Shown here: piece by piece, positions 10,197 through 19,249 of the stretch | Position numbering within the stretch: the first letter of the stretch is position 1 | Layout: each line of letters starts with the position of its first letter | NCBI RefSeq assembly: GCF_017810075.1 | Contig: NZ_JADNYK010000010.1 | Coordinates: forward strand, 50,786 to 114,785 | Length of the DNA: 64,000 bases | From: Pseudozobellia sp. WGM2 | Lineage (GTDB): Bacteria > Bacteroidota > Bacteroidia > Flavobacteriales > Flavobacteriaceae | Reading direction: 5' to 3' | Program-made: the position numbers and the translations under genes | The notes under the pieces: generated by a model | Told to the model about the DNA's origin: nothing | Seen by the model: the letters and a program-made list of their open reading frames with translations, nothing else | Database searches by the model: none

Positions 10197-10212
10197 CCCA
10201 ACACTTTTATTA

Positions 10213-10767
10213 ATGAAACGGAAAACAGCTTACACACTTGTTTTGATAGTTTTTATACTATCTTTTTTTATTACTCCGTTAGGGTATTGGTCAAAAGTTT
10301 GGCTTACACAGCTATTTGCGACTTCTCCAGAGATTGTCGATGCTGGCAAAAGAGAAAAGCTCCCCCATTACGATTGGCGTTTGAAAGATGCTAATTGGGA
10401 CTATTTTAATTTCGAAGAGTCAAAAGACAAGGTGGTGTTCATTCATTTTTGGGCTTCATGGCACTTACCAAGTTCTTCAGAATTGAGTGATATTCAAGAA
10501 CTTTATACTGCATACAATAATCAGGTAAATTTTTATGTGGTTACTAATGAGGAGCGTTCACCGGTAGAAGAGTTCATGGAGGAAAACAAATTCACATTTC
10601 CGATTACCTATAGAATAGTTGGTGAGCCTTCCCCATTTGAAATACCTGATCCTTCCGGCACATATATTATTGACAAATCAGGAGAGATTGTGGTGAAGTC
10701 TTTAAAAGCAAAAGATTGGAATAACGACAAAATTATCGAACTTTTAGACGAGTTGGTCACCCAATAA
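10213..10767 (+). CDS. TlpA-like thioredoxin-fold protein lacking the CxxC pair
   Basis: A 184-residue protein with an N-terminal membrane anchor (residues ~6-24) and a thioredoxin fold. VVFIHFWASW is followed by H84-L-P-S87 where TlpA/ResA proteins have C-x-P-C. Later elements (NFYVVTNEE, FPITYRI, SGTYIIDKSGEIV) fit the family. Because both redox cysteines are replaced, it cannot act as a dithiol oxidoreductase. A binding or structural role is possible. It converges on crtZ with a five-base gap. Confidence 0.8.
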   Translation: MKRKTAYTLVLIVFILSFFITPLGYWSKVWLTQLFATSPEIVDAGKREKLPHYDWRLKDANWDYFNFEESKDKVVFIHFWASWHLPSSSELSDIQELYTAYNNQVNFYVVTNEERSPVEEFMEENKFTFPITYRIVGEPSPFEIPDPSGTYIIDKSGEIVVKSLKAKDWNNDKIIELLDELVTQ

Positions 10768-10772
10768 TCACC

Positions 10773-11225
10773 TTACTGTTTTTTAAAATATTTAAAAGGT
10801 ACGATTAACATTCCGAAGCATTCACCATCTTTTTTCCCCAAATGTTTATGGTGCATTTTATGTGCTCTTCTAACTCCTTTTGCATACCAGTGATTAGCAT
10901 TTCTAAAGATTTTAAAGCGTTGATGAATAAATATATCATGAACGAGAAAATAGGCGATACCATAGGCGAGAATACCAAAGCCCAAAGGCCAGCCGTACCA
11001 AAACTCGGTCTGGGCACCTAAATAGAAGAGCACCATACTCACGATAGCATAAAATATAAAGAAAGCATCATTTCGCTCGAACCACGAGTCATGGTCTTTT
11101 TTATGATGGTCTTTGTGTAATTTCCATAGAAAACCGTGCATGATGTATTTATGGGTAAACCAGGCCATGAATTCCATAAAGCAGAAAGTGCCTACCAAAA
11201 TCAATATCCAAAGAATGATTTTCAT
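10773..11225 (-). CDS. crtZ: Beta-carotene hydroxylase
   Basis: A 150-residue integral membrane di-iron hydroxylase that adds 3-hydroxyl groups to beta-carotene (giving zeaxanthin). The histidine clusters of the fatty-acid-hydroxylase superfamily are all present: H25..H30, H37/H40/H41, H96..H101 and H122/H125/H126. Four hydrophobic segments separate them. It is the last gene of the crt operon and starts one base after crtB ends. No lycopene cyclase gene follows here, so that step must be encoded elsewhere. Confidence 0.92.
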   Translation of the reverse strand: MKIILWILILVGTFCFMEFMAWFTHKYIMHGFLWKLHKDHHKKDHDSWFERNDAFFIFYAIVSMVLFYLGAQTEFWYGWPLGFGILAYGIAYFLVHDIFIHQRFKIFRNANHWYAKGVRRAHKMHHKHLGKKDGECFGMLIVPFKYFKKQ

Positions 11226-11226
11226 A

Positions 11227-12066
11227 CTATACTAGATTCAGTTTGTAATTTACATACGAATTGGCCAATAGTCCGAATTTTTCATAATTAGGTACTCTTA
11301 CCCTAACATTTCTAATTTCGAGAGAAGGAGTATTCTGTAGTTTTTTCAGTAGTTGATAATAATAACGGTAAGCCGTGTATACACCAAATTTGGCTTCGTG
11401 GGGTAATCGAACGATACCAGAATAGCCAAGTGTGAAGTCTGCCTTTATCTCATCAACAATTTGGTTCTTAGCAGCTTCATCTAGCTCTTCAAAATTTATA
11501 TTCGGAAAATAACTACGGTTGAGGTCTTCAAAATCAGAACGTAAATCTCTAAGAAAATTAACTTTCTGAAAAGCCGACCCCAAGGCCATTGCAGATTCTT
11601 TTAGGTCGTCGTACCTCTCCAAATCCCCTTTTACGAAAACTTTCAAGCACATAAGACCAACGACATCGGCAGAGCCGTAAATGTACTCTTTAAATTCTTG
11701 ATCTGTGATGTATGTGCTTTTATGAAGATCCATTCGCATACTTTTCATAAACGATTCCACTAAATCATATGAAATACCATACTTATGGTATGTATATTGA
11801 AATGAATTGAGAATCGGATTAAGGCTTATTCGATGCTCTAATGATTCTTTTAAATCGTTCTCAAATTTATCAAAAAGATGTTCTTTGTCATAATCGTGAA
11901 ACGAGTCGACGATTTCATCCGCAAAACGAACAAAACCATAAATATTATAAATATCTGCCCTGATAGTCGGTGAGAGCATTTTTGTGGCCAATGAAAAAGA
12001 AGTGCTGTAAGATTTCGTGACGGCCTTGCTACATTGGTAAGATACATTGTCAAATAGTGCCTTCAT
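11227..12066 (-). CDS. crtB: Phytoene synthase
   Basis: A 279-residue squalene/phytoene synthase condensing two geranylgeranyl diphosphates to phytoene. The two aspartate-rich motifs that bind diphosphate-Mg2+ are visible: D50-E-I-V-D54 and R173-D-L-R-S-D178, the latter preceded by FQKVNF. It sits between crtI (nine-base gap) and crtZ (one-base gap), in the order of the pathway operon. Confidence 0.93.
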   Translation of the reverse strand: MKALFDNVSYQCSKAVTKSYSTSFSLATKMLSPTIRADIYNIYGFVRFADEIVDSFHDYDKEHLFDKFENDLKESLEHRISLNPILNSFQYTYHKYGISYDLVESFMKSMRMDLHKSTYITDQEFKEYIYGSADVVGLMCLKVFVKGDLERYDDLKESAMALGSAFQKVNFLRDLRSDFEDLNRSYFPNINFEELDEAAKNQIVDEIKADFTLGYSGIVRLPHEAKFGVYTAYRYYYQLLKKLQNTPSLEIRNVRVRVPNYEKFGLLANSYVNYKLNLV

Positions 12067-12075
12067 AGTCGAGTA

Positions 12076-13533
12076 TTAAGATTTTTTGATAATAAGGTCA
12101 GCTACCAGTTTACCTGAAATGAGTGCTGGAGGTACTCCTGGGCCTGGCACTGTTAATTGTCCTGTAAAATAGAGGTTATTTACTTTGCTGCTTTTCAGCT
12201 TTGGTCTGAGAAAAGCAGTTTGGGTCAGGGTATTGGCCATGCCGTACGCATTACCTTTGTACGAGTTATATTCTGTTATAAAATCATTAACGCAAAACGA
12301 TTCTTTAAACAGTATGTTGGTCTTAATTTGTTGCTTTGTTAGATGTTCAAAACGTTGTATTATAATATCAAAGTATTGAGACCTTAGTTCCGGTGTGTCT
12401 TCTAATCCGGGGGCGATAGGCACGAGAAAAAAACCGGCTTCTTGCCCTTCAGGTGCCATTGTGTTATCGGTAACCGAAGGAAAATTCACATAAAATAAAG
12501 GGTCTTTCGGCCATTGCGGATGGTCGTATATCTCTCTGGCATGTTGTTCAAAATCTGTGTCGAAAAATAGATTATGATGTTCTACATTTTTCAGCTTCTT
12601 GTTGAAACCTACATAAAATAGCAATGAAGAAGGTGCAAAGACCTTTTTGCTCCAATAGCCACTGCTGTATTGTCTGTACCGTTCAGGTAACAGGTTTTCT
12701 GAATGACAGTAATCGGCACCGCTAACAACAATGTCTGCAGTGTGGGTTATATTTTTAGAACTAACTCCGGATACTTTATTGTTTTCTACGGATATCTTTT
12801 CAATAGGACTATCAGTTATTATTCTTACTCCTAATTCTTCGGCCAAGCTCTTCATCGCCTTAATGATTTCATACATTCCGCCTTTAGGATGCCATGTACC
12901 CAACCCGAAATCAGCAAAATTCATAAAATTGTAAAAGGAAGGTGTCTGGTTGGGTTTGGCACCTAAAAACAGTACTGGAAACTCTAAAGTGGCCACAAGC
13001 TTTGGGTTCTTAAACCTTTTTCGCACCTCTCCACTGATAGTCTTAAAGAATTGGTCAACTCTTAAAACGGTTTCAGGAGTGATTAATTCTAACGGGGAAA
13101 GTCCCGGTTTTAAAACTACTTTGTTGATTGCGATATCATAATTTTCACCCGCCTTTGTTATAAACTCTTTTAAATCTACCGAACTACCGGGTTCTAGACG
13201 TTCGAATTCTTTGCATATCTTGTTTAAGGTATCTTCAATGGTAATCGTTTCATCTTTGAAAAAAACCTTGTAAGCCGGGTTCAAGCGATCGAGCTGATAA
13301 TATTGAGATACAGTTTTACCAAAATCCTTAAAGAAATTTTCAAAAATATCGGGCATCCAGTACCAACTAGGGCCCATATCAAATGTAAAACCATCTTTTT
13401 TTAGCTGTCTTGCCCTACCACCTATGGTCTTATTTTTTTCGTAAATGGTCACATCATAACCGGCTTTCGCTAAATAGCATGAAGCTGATAAAGACGAAAA
13501 CCCAGACCCGATGATGATAACTTTTTTAGACAT
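12076..13533 (-). CDS. crtI: Phytoene desaturase
   Basis: A 485-residue FAD-dependent desaturase/isomerase converting phytoene to lycopene. The N-terminal dinucleotide-binding motif is VIIIGSGFSSLSA (G9-x-G11), followed by GGRARQLKKDGFTFDMGPSW. The conserved C-terminus is YFTGQLTVPGPGVPPALISGK. It starts 12 bases after the MerR/B12 regulator gene, so the four genes probably form one transcript. Confidence 0.94.
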   Translation of the reverse strand: MSKKVIIIGSGFSSLSASCYLAKAGYDVTIYEKNKTIGGRARQLKKDGFTFDMGPSWYWMPDIFENFFKDFGKTVSQYYQLDRLNPAYKVFFKDETITIEDTLNKICKEFERLEPGSSVDLKEFITKAGENYDIAINKVVLKPGLSPLELITPETVLRVDQFFKTISGEVRKRFKNPKLVATLEFPVLFLGAKPNQTPSFYNFMNFADFGLGTWHPKGGMYEIIKAMKSLAEELGVRIITDSPIEKISVENNKVSGVSSKNITHTADIVVSGADYCHSENLLPERYRQYSSGYWSKKVFAPSSLLFYVGFNKKLKNVEHHNLFFDTDFEQHAREIYDHPQWPKDPLFYVNFPSVTDNTMAPEGQEAGFFLVPIAPGLEDTPELRSQYFDIIIQRFEHLTKQQIKTNILFKESFCVNDFITEYNSYKGNAYGMANTLTQTAFLRPKLKSSKVNNLYFTGQLTVPGPGVPPALISGKLVADLIIKKS

Positions 13534-13545
13534 ATTGTTTATAAG

Positions 13546-14445
13546 CTATAAATGCGCAACTATTTCTTCGATAGACGTAAAAGTTTTCACCATATCGGGC
13601 TTGCTTTTTACGTCAATATGTTGGGTTTGCCTGCCCAATAACCATAATTCTGATTTAGTATATTTTTTTGTGGTTTCTGCGAATTCGGCGATGTATTTAT
13701 TGATATAATCTTTTGTTGGAACCACGGTGAAGTATGATATAAAATTTACATTTTCAAAGTAATTCAAAACCTCGATAAGGTTTTCTAACGGAACGGTCTG
13801 CCCCAAATAGATAGATTTATAGCCACTGCGAACAATCTCATAATTGATATATAGAAGGCCTATTTCGTGAATTTCATTGTCCGGTAAGAACGGCACGAAC
13901 ACTTTGTCGGTTTTCAGGGGTTCATCCTTCTGCAACTGTTCAGTGCTGATAATAATCTTTTGCTTCACCAAATTGGTAATAAAATGCTCGTGGGCAGGGC
14001 TAATTGTATCGGTCTGCCACAACATGCCCAATTCGTTCAATAAGGGAATAAAAATCTCATTAAAAACCTCATTAAAAGATTTTTCGAGCATGAGGTTGTC
14101 AAAGGTTTTAATGAATAAGGATTGATCAAAATTAACCATGGCCAACTTAAAAGCATTGATACTATGGTTTTTAATACTGTTCTTAGCAACAATTTCACGG
14201 ACCATCAAGGGAATGTTCTCCTCGGGTATCTTAGCGATCTTTGATATTTTATGTCCACTGTTATATAGTAAGGTAATGTTCAACAATTTCTGAAGACTAC
14301 CTATCGAGTAACTTCTAATGTTAGTGCTGGTTCTTTCAGGCGATAACAAATCGTATCTTTTTTCCCAAATTCTTATGGTGTGCGCCTTAATACCAGAGAG
14401 ATTTTCTAAATCTCTAATACTAAACTGTTTTTTTACATTGTTCAT
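13546..14445 (-). CDS. MerR regulator with cobalamin-binding domain (CarH-like light sensor candidate)
   Basis: A 299-residue protein. Residues ~7-75 form a MerR winged helix (FSIRDLENLSGIKAHTIRIWEKRY). A four-helix B12-cap region follows, then a Rossmann-like cobalamin domain (~180-290). W143-x9-E153-H154, the cap signature of CarH-type photoreceptors, is intact. So is E191-I-H193-E-I-G196, the E/D-x-H-x-x-G loop whose His binds cobalt. In CarH, adenosylcobalamin in the dark gives a DNA-bound tetramer that light disrupts, releasing carotenoid genes. First gene of the crt operon, with a palindrome in its own promoter, so autoregulation is likely. The light response itself is inference. Confidence 0.88.
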   Translation of the reverse strand: MNNVKKQFSIRDLENLSGIKAHTIRIWEKRYDLLSPERTSTNIRSYSIGSLQKLLNITLLYNSGHKISKIAKIPEENIPLMVREIVAKNSIKNHSINAFKLAMVNFDQSLFIKTFDNLMLEKSFNEVFNEIFIPLLNELGMLWQTDTISPAHEHFITNLVKQKIIISTEQLQKDEPLKTDKVFVPFLPDNEIHEIGLLYINYEIVRSGYKSIYLGQTVPLENLIEVLNYFENVNFISYFTVVPTKDYINKYIAEFAETTKKYTKSELWLLGRQTQHIDVKSKPDMVKTFTSIEEIVAHL

Positions 14446-14466
14446 GATTTTTCAAAAATTGTTAAA

Positions 14467-14498
14467 CAAACTTACGAATTAAAATGTTTTATTTTAAT
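14467..14498 (-). promoter_or_regulatory. Promoter and candidate operator of the crt operon
   Basis: On the minus strand a -7 box TAAGTTTG (14467-14474) lies 22 bases before the regulator's ATG. Directly upstream is a perfect inverted repeat ATTAAAA-N7-TTTTAAT (14478-14498) that fills the -33/-7 spacer. There is no TTG at -33. A repressor bound there would block the promoter. The arms are AT-only, so chance is possible. Confidence 0.45.
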
Positions 14499-14571
14499 GG
14501 AATAGGGCTCAGATGGCTTAAAAAGGTAGTGAAAAAAGTGCTGTATAAAATCAAATGGGAACTGTATAAAT

Positions 14572-14606
14572 AAAAAAAGCCACCTTTGGTCTAACAAAGA
14601 TGGCTT
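14572..14606 (-). terminator. Terminator downstream of tRNA-Leu
   Basis: Inverted repeat AGCCACCTTTG / CAAAGATGGCT (one mismatch, six-base loop). Read on the minus strand it is followed by a T-run, a few bases past the tRNA 3' end. Confidence 0.7.
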
Positions 14607-14610
14607 AATG

Positions 14611-14694
14611 TGCGCACGAGAAGACTCGAACTTCCACGGCCTAGTGGCCACCAGCCCCTCAAGCTGGCGCGTCTACCAATTCCGCCACGTGCGC
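14611..14694 (-). tRNA. tRNA-Leu (anticodon GAG)
   Basis: Reverse-complement cloverleaf: acceptor GCGCACG pairing with CGTGCGC, anticodon stem CCAGC/GCTGG with loop TTGAGGG, a long variable arm (GTGGCCACTAGGCCGT), T-loop TTCGAGT, and discriminator A at 14611. The CCA end is not encoded. The 84-base length fits a class II tRNA. Confidence 0.95.
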
Positions 14695-14867
14695 AAAAAA
14701 ATGGTAGTACTGAGTACAATTCAGCCCGTAAAAGAATTACGGGCTGCAAATATCATTAAAATAGATTTTCTATGAAAGAATAAAAGTTGAAATATAACCA
14801 GTGTACAATTTGTCGCTGATCGAAGGCAACCTTAGAGTCACTTTCTTAGTACAGATAAAAATACGGA

Positions 14868-16007
14868 TTACCTGTAGTTGTAAGCGATTTGTGCCAATTG
14901 CCCAACAATTTTGACAGAATCTTTCATCGATAGTTTTGACCCATCAGCATGTATCCAGCGTTTGAGCGGCTGTTCGCATATGAGACGTTTGGCCTCTTCT
15001 TTGCCATAATGCTTTCGCATTCTCATGAATATCTCTACATCGAACAACCACTTGGTAATAAACTTTTTATTGAACATATTGGTTACGATGTCCCTATCCA
15101 TGATTTTAGCTCCGCATTGGGTATCCTTAAAAGGCATTCCCAGAATTTTTTGGATAATCATATTTATGGTCAAGCTAATAATTCTTCGGGCAGATTCTTT
15201 GGTAATATTGGCTCCCATTCTGCTGATTCTAGAACCACTAACAATTTTGAATTTTGAGTTTTCGAGTGTTTTGACCAAATCGTCAAAATCACGAAAATCA
15301 GTGGATAAATCAGCATCTAGATAACCAATATAATCAAGCTGTTCATCTTTTGCCAAATGTAGAACACCTTGTCTAACAGCCTCGGCCTTGCCACCGTTCT
15401 TTTCACAGTTGTACACGCTAATATTGCTTGAGTTCTCTTTATGTAGTTGTTCAAGAACGGCAAGTGTATTATCGGTACTACCATCATTTACAAAACACAG
15501 ATGGTAGCCCAGGTTTTGATGGGCGAATTTTTTGAAATCTTCGCTAGAAAGTCTTTCTTCTTCGTTATAACAAGGTATTACCACGCCTACGCAGTGCTTC
15601 TGTAGCATTTGGGTGTCTGAAGATAACGAACTTGCCGTGGTTGTTTCCGGCGCTCCGATTATCCGCTTTATTCTCGCTGCCATTTCATCAAGGCTAACGG
15701 GCTTTTTCATATAGTCGTTAATGCCAAGGTCAAAACCATCAACAATTACTTTCTCGTCTGTATTACCAGACATTACTATTATAGGTATAGCAGAGCCTTT
15801 ATCTTGTCTTATATGTTGAATAACATTGAGCCCTGACATTCCGGGCATATTAATGTCAACTAATACGAGGTTTGGGGAGAATGTATTGAATAATTCAATA
15901 CCTCTTTCACCCGAATCGGCGGTGGCCACTTCGTAACCTAATTCCGATAACCTCTTTTTTACGGACATTAGTATTAATTGCTGATCATCGATGGCTAAAA
16001 TTTTCAT
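14868..16007 (-). CDS. Response-regulator receiver fused to a GT2 glycosyltransferase
   Basis: A 379-residue two-domain protein. Residues 1-118 are a complete receiver: acidic pair D7-D8, phospho-acceptor D51 (VLVDINMPG), switch Ser/Thr in IVMSG, and K102-P103. A linker (~119-137) leads to a family 2 glycosyltransferase of the dolichyl-phosphate-glucosyl/mannosyltransferase type: VVIPCYNEEERL, FVNDGSTDNT, DxD motif D231-A-D233 and SGSRISRMGA. No DNA-binding domain is present, so the output is probably enzymatic. It is transcribed divergently from the polysaccharide gene block. Substrate is unknown. Confidence 0.9.
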   Translation of the reverse strand: MKILAIDDQQLILMSVKKRLSELGYEVATADSGERGIELFNTFSPNLVLVDINMPGMSGLNVIQHIRQDKGSAIPIIVMSGNTDEKVIVDGFDLGINDYMKKPVSLDEMAARIKRIIGAPETTTASSLSSDTQMLQKHCVGVVIPCYNEEERLSSEDFKKFAHQNLGYHLCFVNDGSTDNTLAVLEQLHKENSSNISVYNCEKNGGKAEAVRQGVLHLAKDEQLDYIGYLDADLSTDFRDFDDLVKTLENSKFKIVSGSRISRMGANITKESARRIISLTINMIIQKILGMPFKDTQCGAKIMDRDIVTNMFNKKFITKWLFDVEIFMRMRKHYGKEEAKRLICEQPLKRWIHADGSKLSMKDSVKIVGQLAQIAYNYR

Positions 16008-16158
16008 AGATCAAAGTTTGTGATTTGGAGTCTGCTGTTACGGCTTAAATTTTTCGTATACTTCAACTTGAGTATGAATTTTCAATCAAGCTGTCGATTT
16101 TACTACTACATAACAATAATTTAAATTATTTATTGTTGTTATTTCCTACATTATTTGT

Positions 16159-19100
16159 ATGATGAAAGGAACTAATGTTTTATTGGTCGTTGCCTTGTTC
16201 GTGGGTGTGGCTTTTCATGGGTCTAGTATTTTCTTTACCCTAGAGTCTACTTACGATGCATTGATACATCTATTTTTTGCCGACCATTATGCCAATAGTT
16301 GGTTCGAACCATGGGATTACCGCTGGTATACTGGGTTTACGGTACAAGGGTACCCTCCCTTGGTACATCAATTAATAGGTATTTTATCTTATATAGGCGG
16401 GCTCAAGTTTGGTCTTTTTACTGTAGGCATGCTGGCTATTTTACTCTATGTAACAGGAGCATATCGTTTTGGACTTTTAATGTCAGGAGATAAAAAAGTT
16501 GCCGGTTATACTGCTATTTTAGCCGTTTTTTCATCAACATTTATTGAGACGCTCCATATTTTTGGTCAATTACCGAGTATATCAGCTCTTTCTATACTCT
16601 TGCACAGTATGACCGAAATCTACCTTTGGTTAAAGACAGGTAAGCGCAGGTATTTTTTTACAAGTCTCTCGCTGATTGCCGTTACGGTCACCTCACATCA
16701 CGTTACTCCAATTTTCGGAATGGTATTTTTTATTTTTCCCTTAATAGGAATGGTCGTGATGGATGTTTCGAGAGATAAAGTCGATTCTTATCAAAATTTG
16801 ACCTTTAAGGTTTTTTGGCAATCGTTTCGACAACTTTTTTGGAGGATAGTCAGTTTCGGGTTCTTTTCCTTGATTTTAATCGTTACATGTATACTTCCAT
16901 ATTGGATAAATTCTAAGAAAAACCCCATTACTCAAGTTCCTATACCACATGGGTCACGTGATAATTTTCTTGAAGTTACTTCCTCAGGCCTGGTTTTTTT
17001 CATGATACCTTGGGGAATTTTACTTTTCGTACTACCCTATATTTTTTATAGATTTTATAGTAAGAGATTCTTGTTCTTCGGTTTGTCAATGACGATGTTG
17101 ACCATTTTGGGTACTGGTGGTACTACACCGATTCCGCTTAAATTACTTGGTGAGACAGCTTTTAATATACTTACCCTTGACCGTTTTACACTTTGGGCGA
17201 CCATTATGGCATTGCCTATTTTTGGTGAGTTTGCCTATAGAATGGTCGAGGGCGACATCAAACAGAAAATTCAAAATAAGTTCGGTTCGGTATATCACAG
17301 AATTTTAGGTGGTTTTTTAGCGGGAGGCATACTCTTCATGGTCATTTTTACGATGAGTTTGGGGTATTTCAGGCCTTCTCAACCCCAAAAGATAAATATG
17401 TTACCGATAGTTAATTTCTTAAATCAAGACCAACATGATCGTTGGCGTTACCTGCCGCTGGGGTTTGGGGATCAGATGGCCTGGCTATCGGCCCAGACCA
17501 AGGCGATGACAGTAGATGGTAATTATCATTCGGCGAGACGCTTGCCTGAGTTGACCACAAGGGCTATCGAACGGTTAGAGAATTCTAAATTTAGAGGAGT
17601 AGAGGGTATCGGTTCGCTTCAACAATTTTTGACCGTACCCGAAAAGTATAATCTAAAATACATTTTTAGCAACGATAAATTCTACGATCCTCTATTGTAT
17701 TTCTGTGGATGGCAGAGATTACAACAACTGGAAAACGGTATTATGGTTTGGGAAAAATTGAATGTACCACCCATGCCAGCCATACTGCCTAAAGATGATG
17801 TACCAAAATGGTCGAAAATCATGTGGGGTACCATACCCATTCTTACTGTTTTAATTGCATTTTTCATTAATATTCAGATGCTCTGGATAAGAGTTCTGAA
17901 ATCTAGAAAAATACCAATTGCCGACTATTTTAAATATAAGGTCTCGTATTCTAAATTTCCGGGTGTGGTCATCGTTGTCAATCATATTTGGGCCTTGATC
18001 GTTTTAGTTTGCCTCGGCTTCGGTTTCTATACCTTCTATATGCACAATGCGAGTCAGCGCTCCCCCGAAAACGTAATTACGGCCTATTATAATGCACTTG
18101 ATTTTAAAGAATTTGAAACAGCTCATTCTTTTCTTGATAAGGAAAAAGAAGTGCCAATAGCCCAGTATATGCTTGAGGTTTCGGTTACTGACGGTATTCT
18201 TAGTTCCTATGCTAAACTAGATGCAATGTCTATTGAAATTACCAATGAAACCGATAACGGTGCAAAGGCAGTGGTAGAAACAGATTGGGTAACACCGCTC
18301 GAGCGGGTGCACAGAACCTATTATCACGACTTGGTGAAGCGGAAGGGTGACTGGTTCATTCAACCATCTTACCTCGATACAGATATACCACCTGACCAAT
18401 TGTTCAGTGATAATGCTACCAAATTTTATAACCACGGAAGAAGGCGAATAACCACTCAACAAACCCACCACGAAGATGTTTTGAAACAACCTGTGCTTGA
18501 GGTGTTGTCAGCAAAACTGGTGAGATATAATGGTCAATATTCCGTTATAGGTGAGTTGCAAAATGTTGATAACCTTCCCGCAGATGTGGTAATCAAAGCG
18601 ACCTTATATAATGATGACGATAAAGAGTTGGCGAACTATGATGCTAAATACCATATGAAGCATAAGTTGATGCCGATGGAAACGACGTCTTTTAAAATTA
18701 ATTTTGAAGGCATTGCCTGGTCTCAAACTAAAGATACCATACCACCAACATTTAACCCTGATGAGTTTACCCCCATAGAATTGGAAGAGCAACCTACGAA
18801 ATTTAATTTACAGTGTGCTGGTAACGTAGCGAACACCGATTTATACAAGGGCTTGACTTTGCAGTCTTTAGATATTGAAGATTGTGAAGTTGTCGGTGAG
18901 CTTTACAATTCAGGAATTCAAGAGGTAACCATACCTTTATTGTTGGCCTCATATTATGATGAAGAAAAAAAGCTAGTTTGGGTCGACCACAAATTTGTTC
19001 AAGAAGGGGTCAGGGTACAAAGAAAACAACCCTTTTCGTATGATTTCTTAAATGTGGCAAGCCTTAAAATTATTAACAGTAGTCTGAAGAATTGCTTTGT

Positions 19101-19248
19101 GAACGGTCTGCCAAATACATCGATTGCCGAAAAGGTAATACCCAACAGGCAAGAAGGTCATGTTGGCGAACAATTACAACCGGTCAATGGAGATGGTTTT
19201 GAATTTGTGAAATTTGAATTGAACAGCTATATCGGTAATCCGAAGTAA
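16159..19248 (+). CDS. Large GT-C-like membrane protein (PTPS-related family) with NTF2-like tail
   Basis: A 1029-residue protein. Residues ~1-400 hold about ten membrane helices. The first periplasmic loop carries STYDALIHLFFADHY and GYPPLVHQL, as in the '6-pyruvoyl-tetrahydropterin synthase-related' membrane family, which resembles GT-C glycosyltransferases (acidic residue after the first helix, here D31). A soluble region (~410-545), further helices near 555-575 and 610-630, and a C-terminal domain starting NVITAYYNALDFKEFETAH (NTF2-like) follow, then a beta-rich end. Probably transfers or polymerises a sugar at the membrane. The ATG at 16159 is used; 16162 is equally possible. It leads the plus-strand block. 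Confidence 0.7.
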   Translation: MMKGTNVLLVVALFVGVAFHGSSIFFTLESTYDALIHLFFADHYANSWFEPWDYRWYTGFTVQGYPPLVHQLIGILSYIGGLKFGLFTVGMLAILLYVTGAYRFGLLMSGDKKVAGYTAILAVFSSTFIETLHIFGQLPSISALSILLHSMTEIYLWLKTGKRRYFFTSLSLIAVTVTSHHVTPIFGMVFFIFPLIGMVVMDVSRDKVDSYQNLTFKVFWQSFRQLFWRIVSFGFFSLILIVTCILPYWINSKKNPITQVPIPHGSRDNFLEVTSSGLVFFMIPWGILLFVLPYIFYRFYSKRFLFFGLSMTMLTILGTGGTTPIPLKLLGETAFNILTLDRFTLWATIMALPIFGEFAYRMVEGDIKQKIQNKFGSVYHRILGGFLAGGILFMVIFTMSLGYFRPSQPQKINMLPIVNFLNQDQHDRWRYLPLGFGDQMAWLSAQTKAMTVDGNYHSARRLPELTTRAIERLENSKFRGVEGIGSLQQFLTVPEKYNLKYIFSNDKFYDPLLYFCGWQRLQQLENGIMVWEKLNVPPMPAILPKDDVPKWSKIMWGTIPILTVLIAFFINIQMLWIRVLKSRKIPIADYFKYKVSYSKFPGVVIVVNHIWALIVLVCLGFGFYTFYMHNASQRSPENVITAYYNALDFKEFETAHSFLDKEKEVPIAQYMLEVSVTDGILSSYAKLDAMSIEITNETDNGAKAVVETDWVTPLERVHRTYYHDLVKRKGDWFIQPSYLDTDIPPDQLFSDNATKFYNHGRRRITTQQTHHEDVLKQPVLEVLSAKLVRYNGQYSVIGELQNVDNLPADVVIKATLYNDDDKELANYDAKYHMKHKLMPMETTSFKINFEGIAWSQTKDTIPPTFNPDEFTPIELEEQPTKFNLQCAGNVANTDLYKGLTLQSLDIEDCEVVGELYNSGIQEVTIPLLLASYYDEEKKLVWVDHKFVQEGVRVQRKQPFSYDFLNVASLKIINSSLKNCFVNGLPNTSIAEKVIPNRQEGHVGEQLQPVNGDGFEFVKFELNSYIGNPK

Positions 19249-19249
19249 T

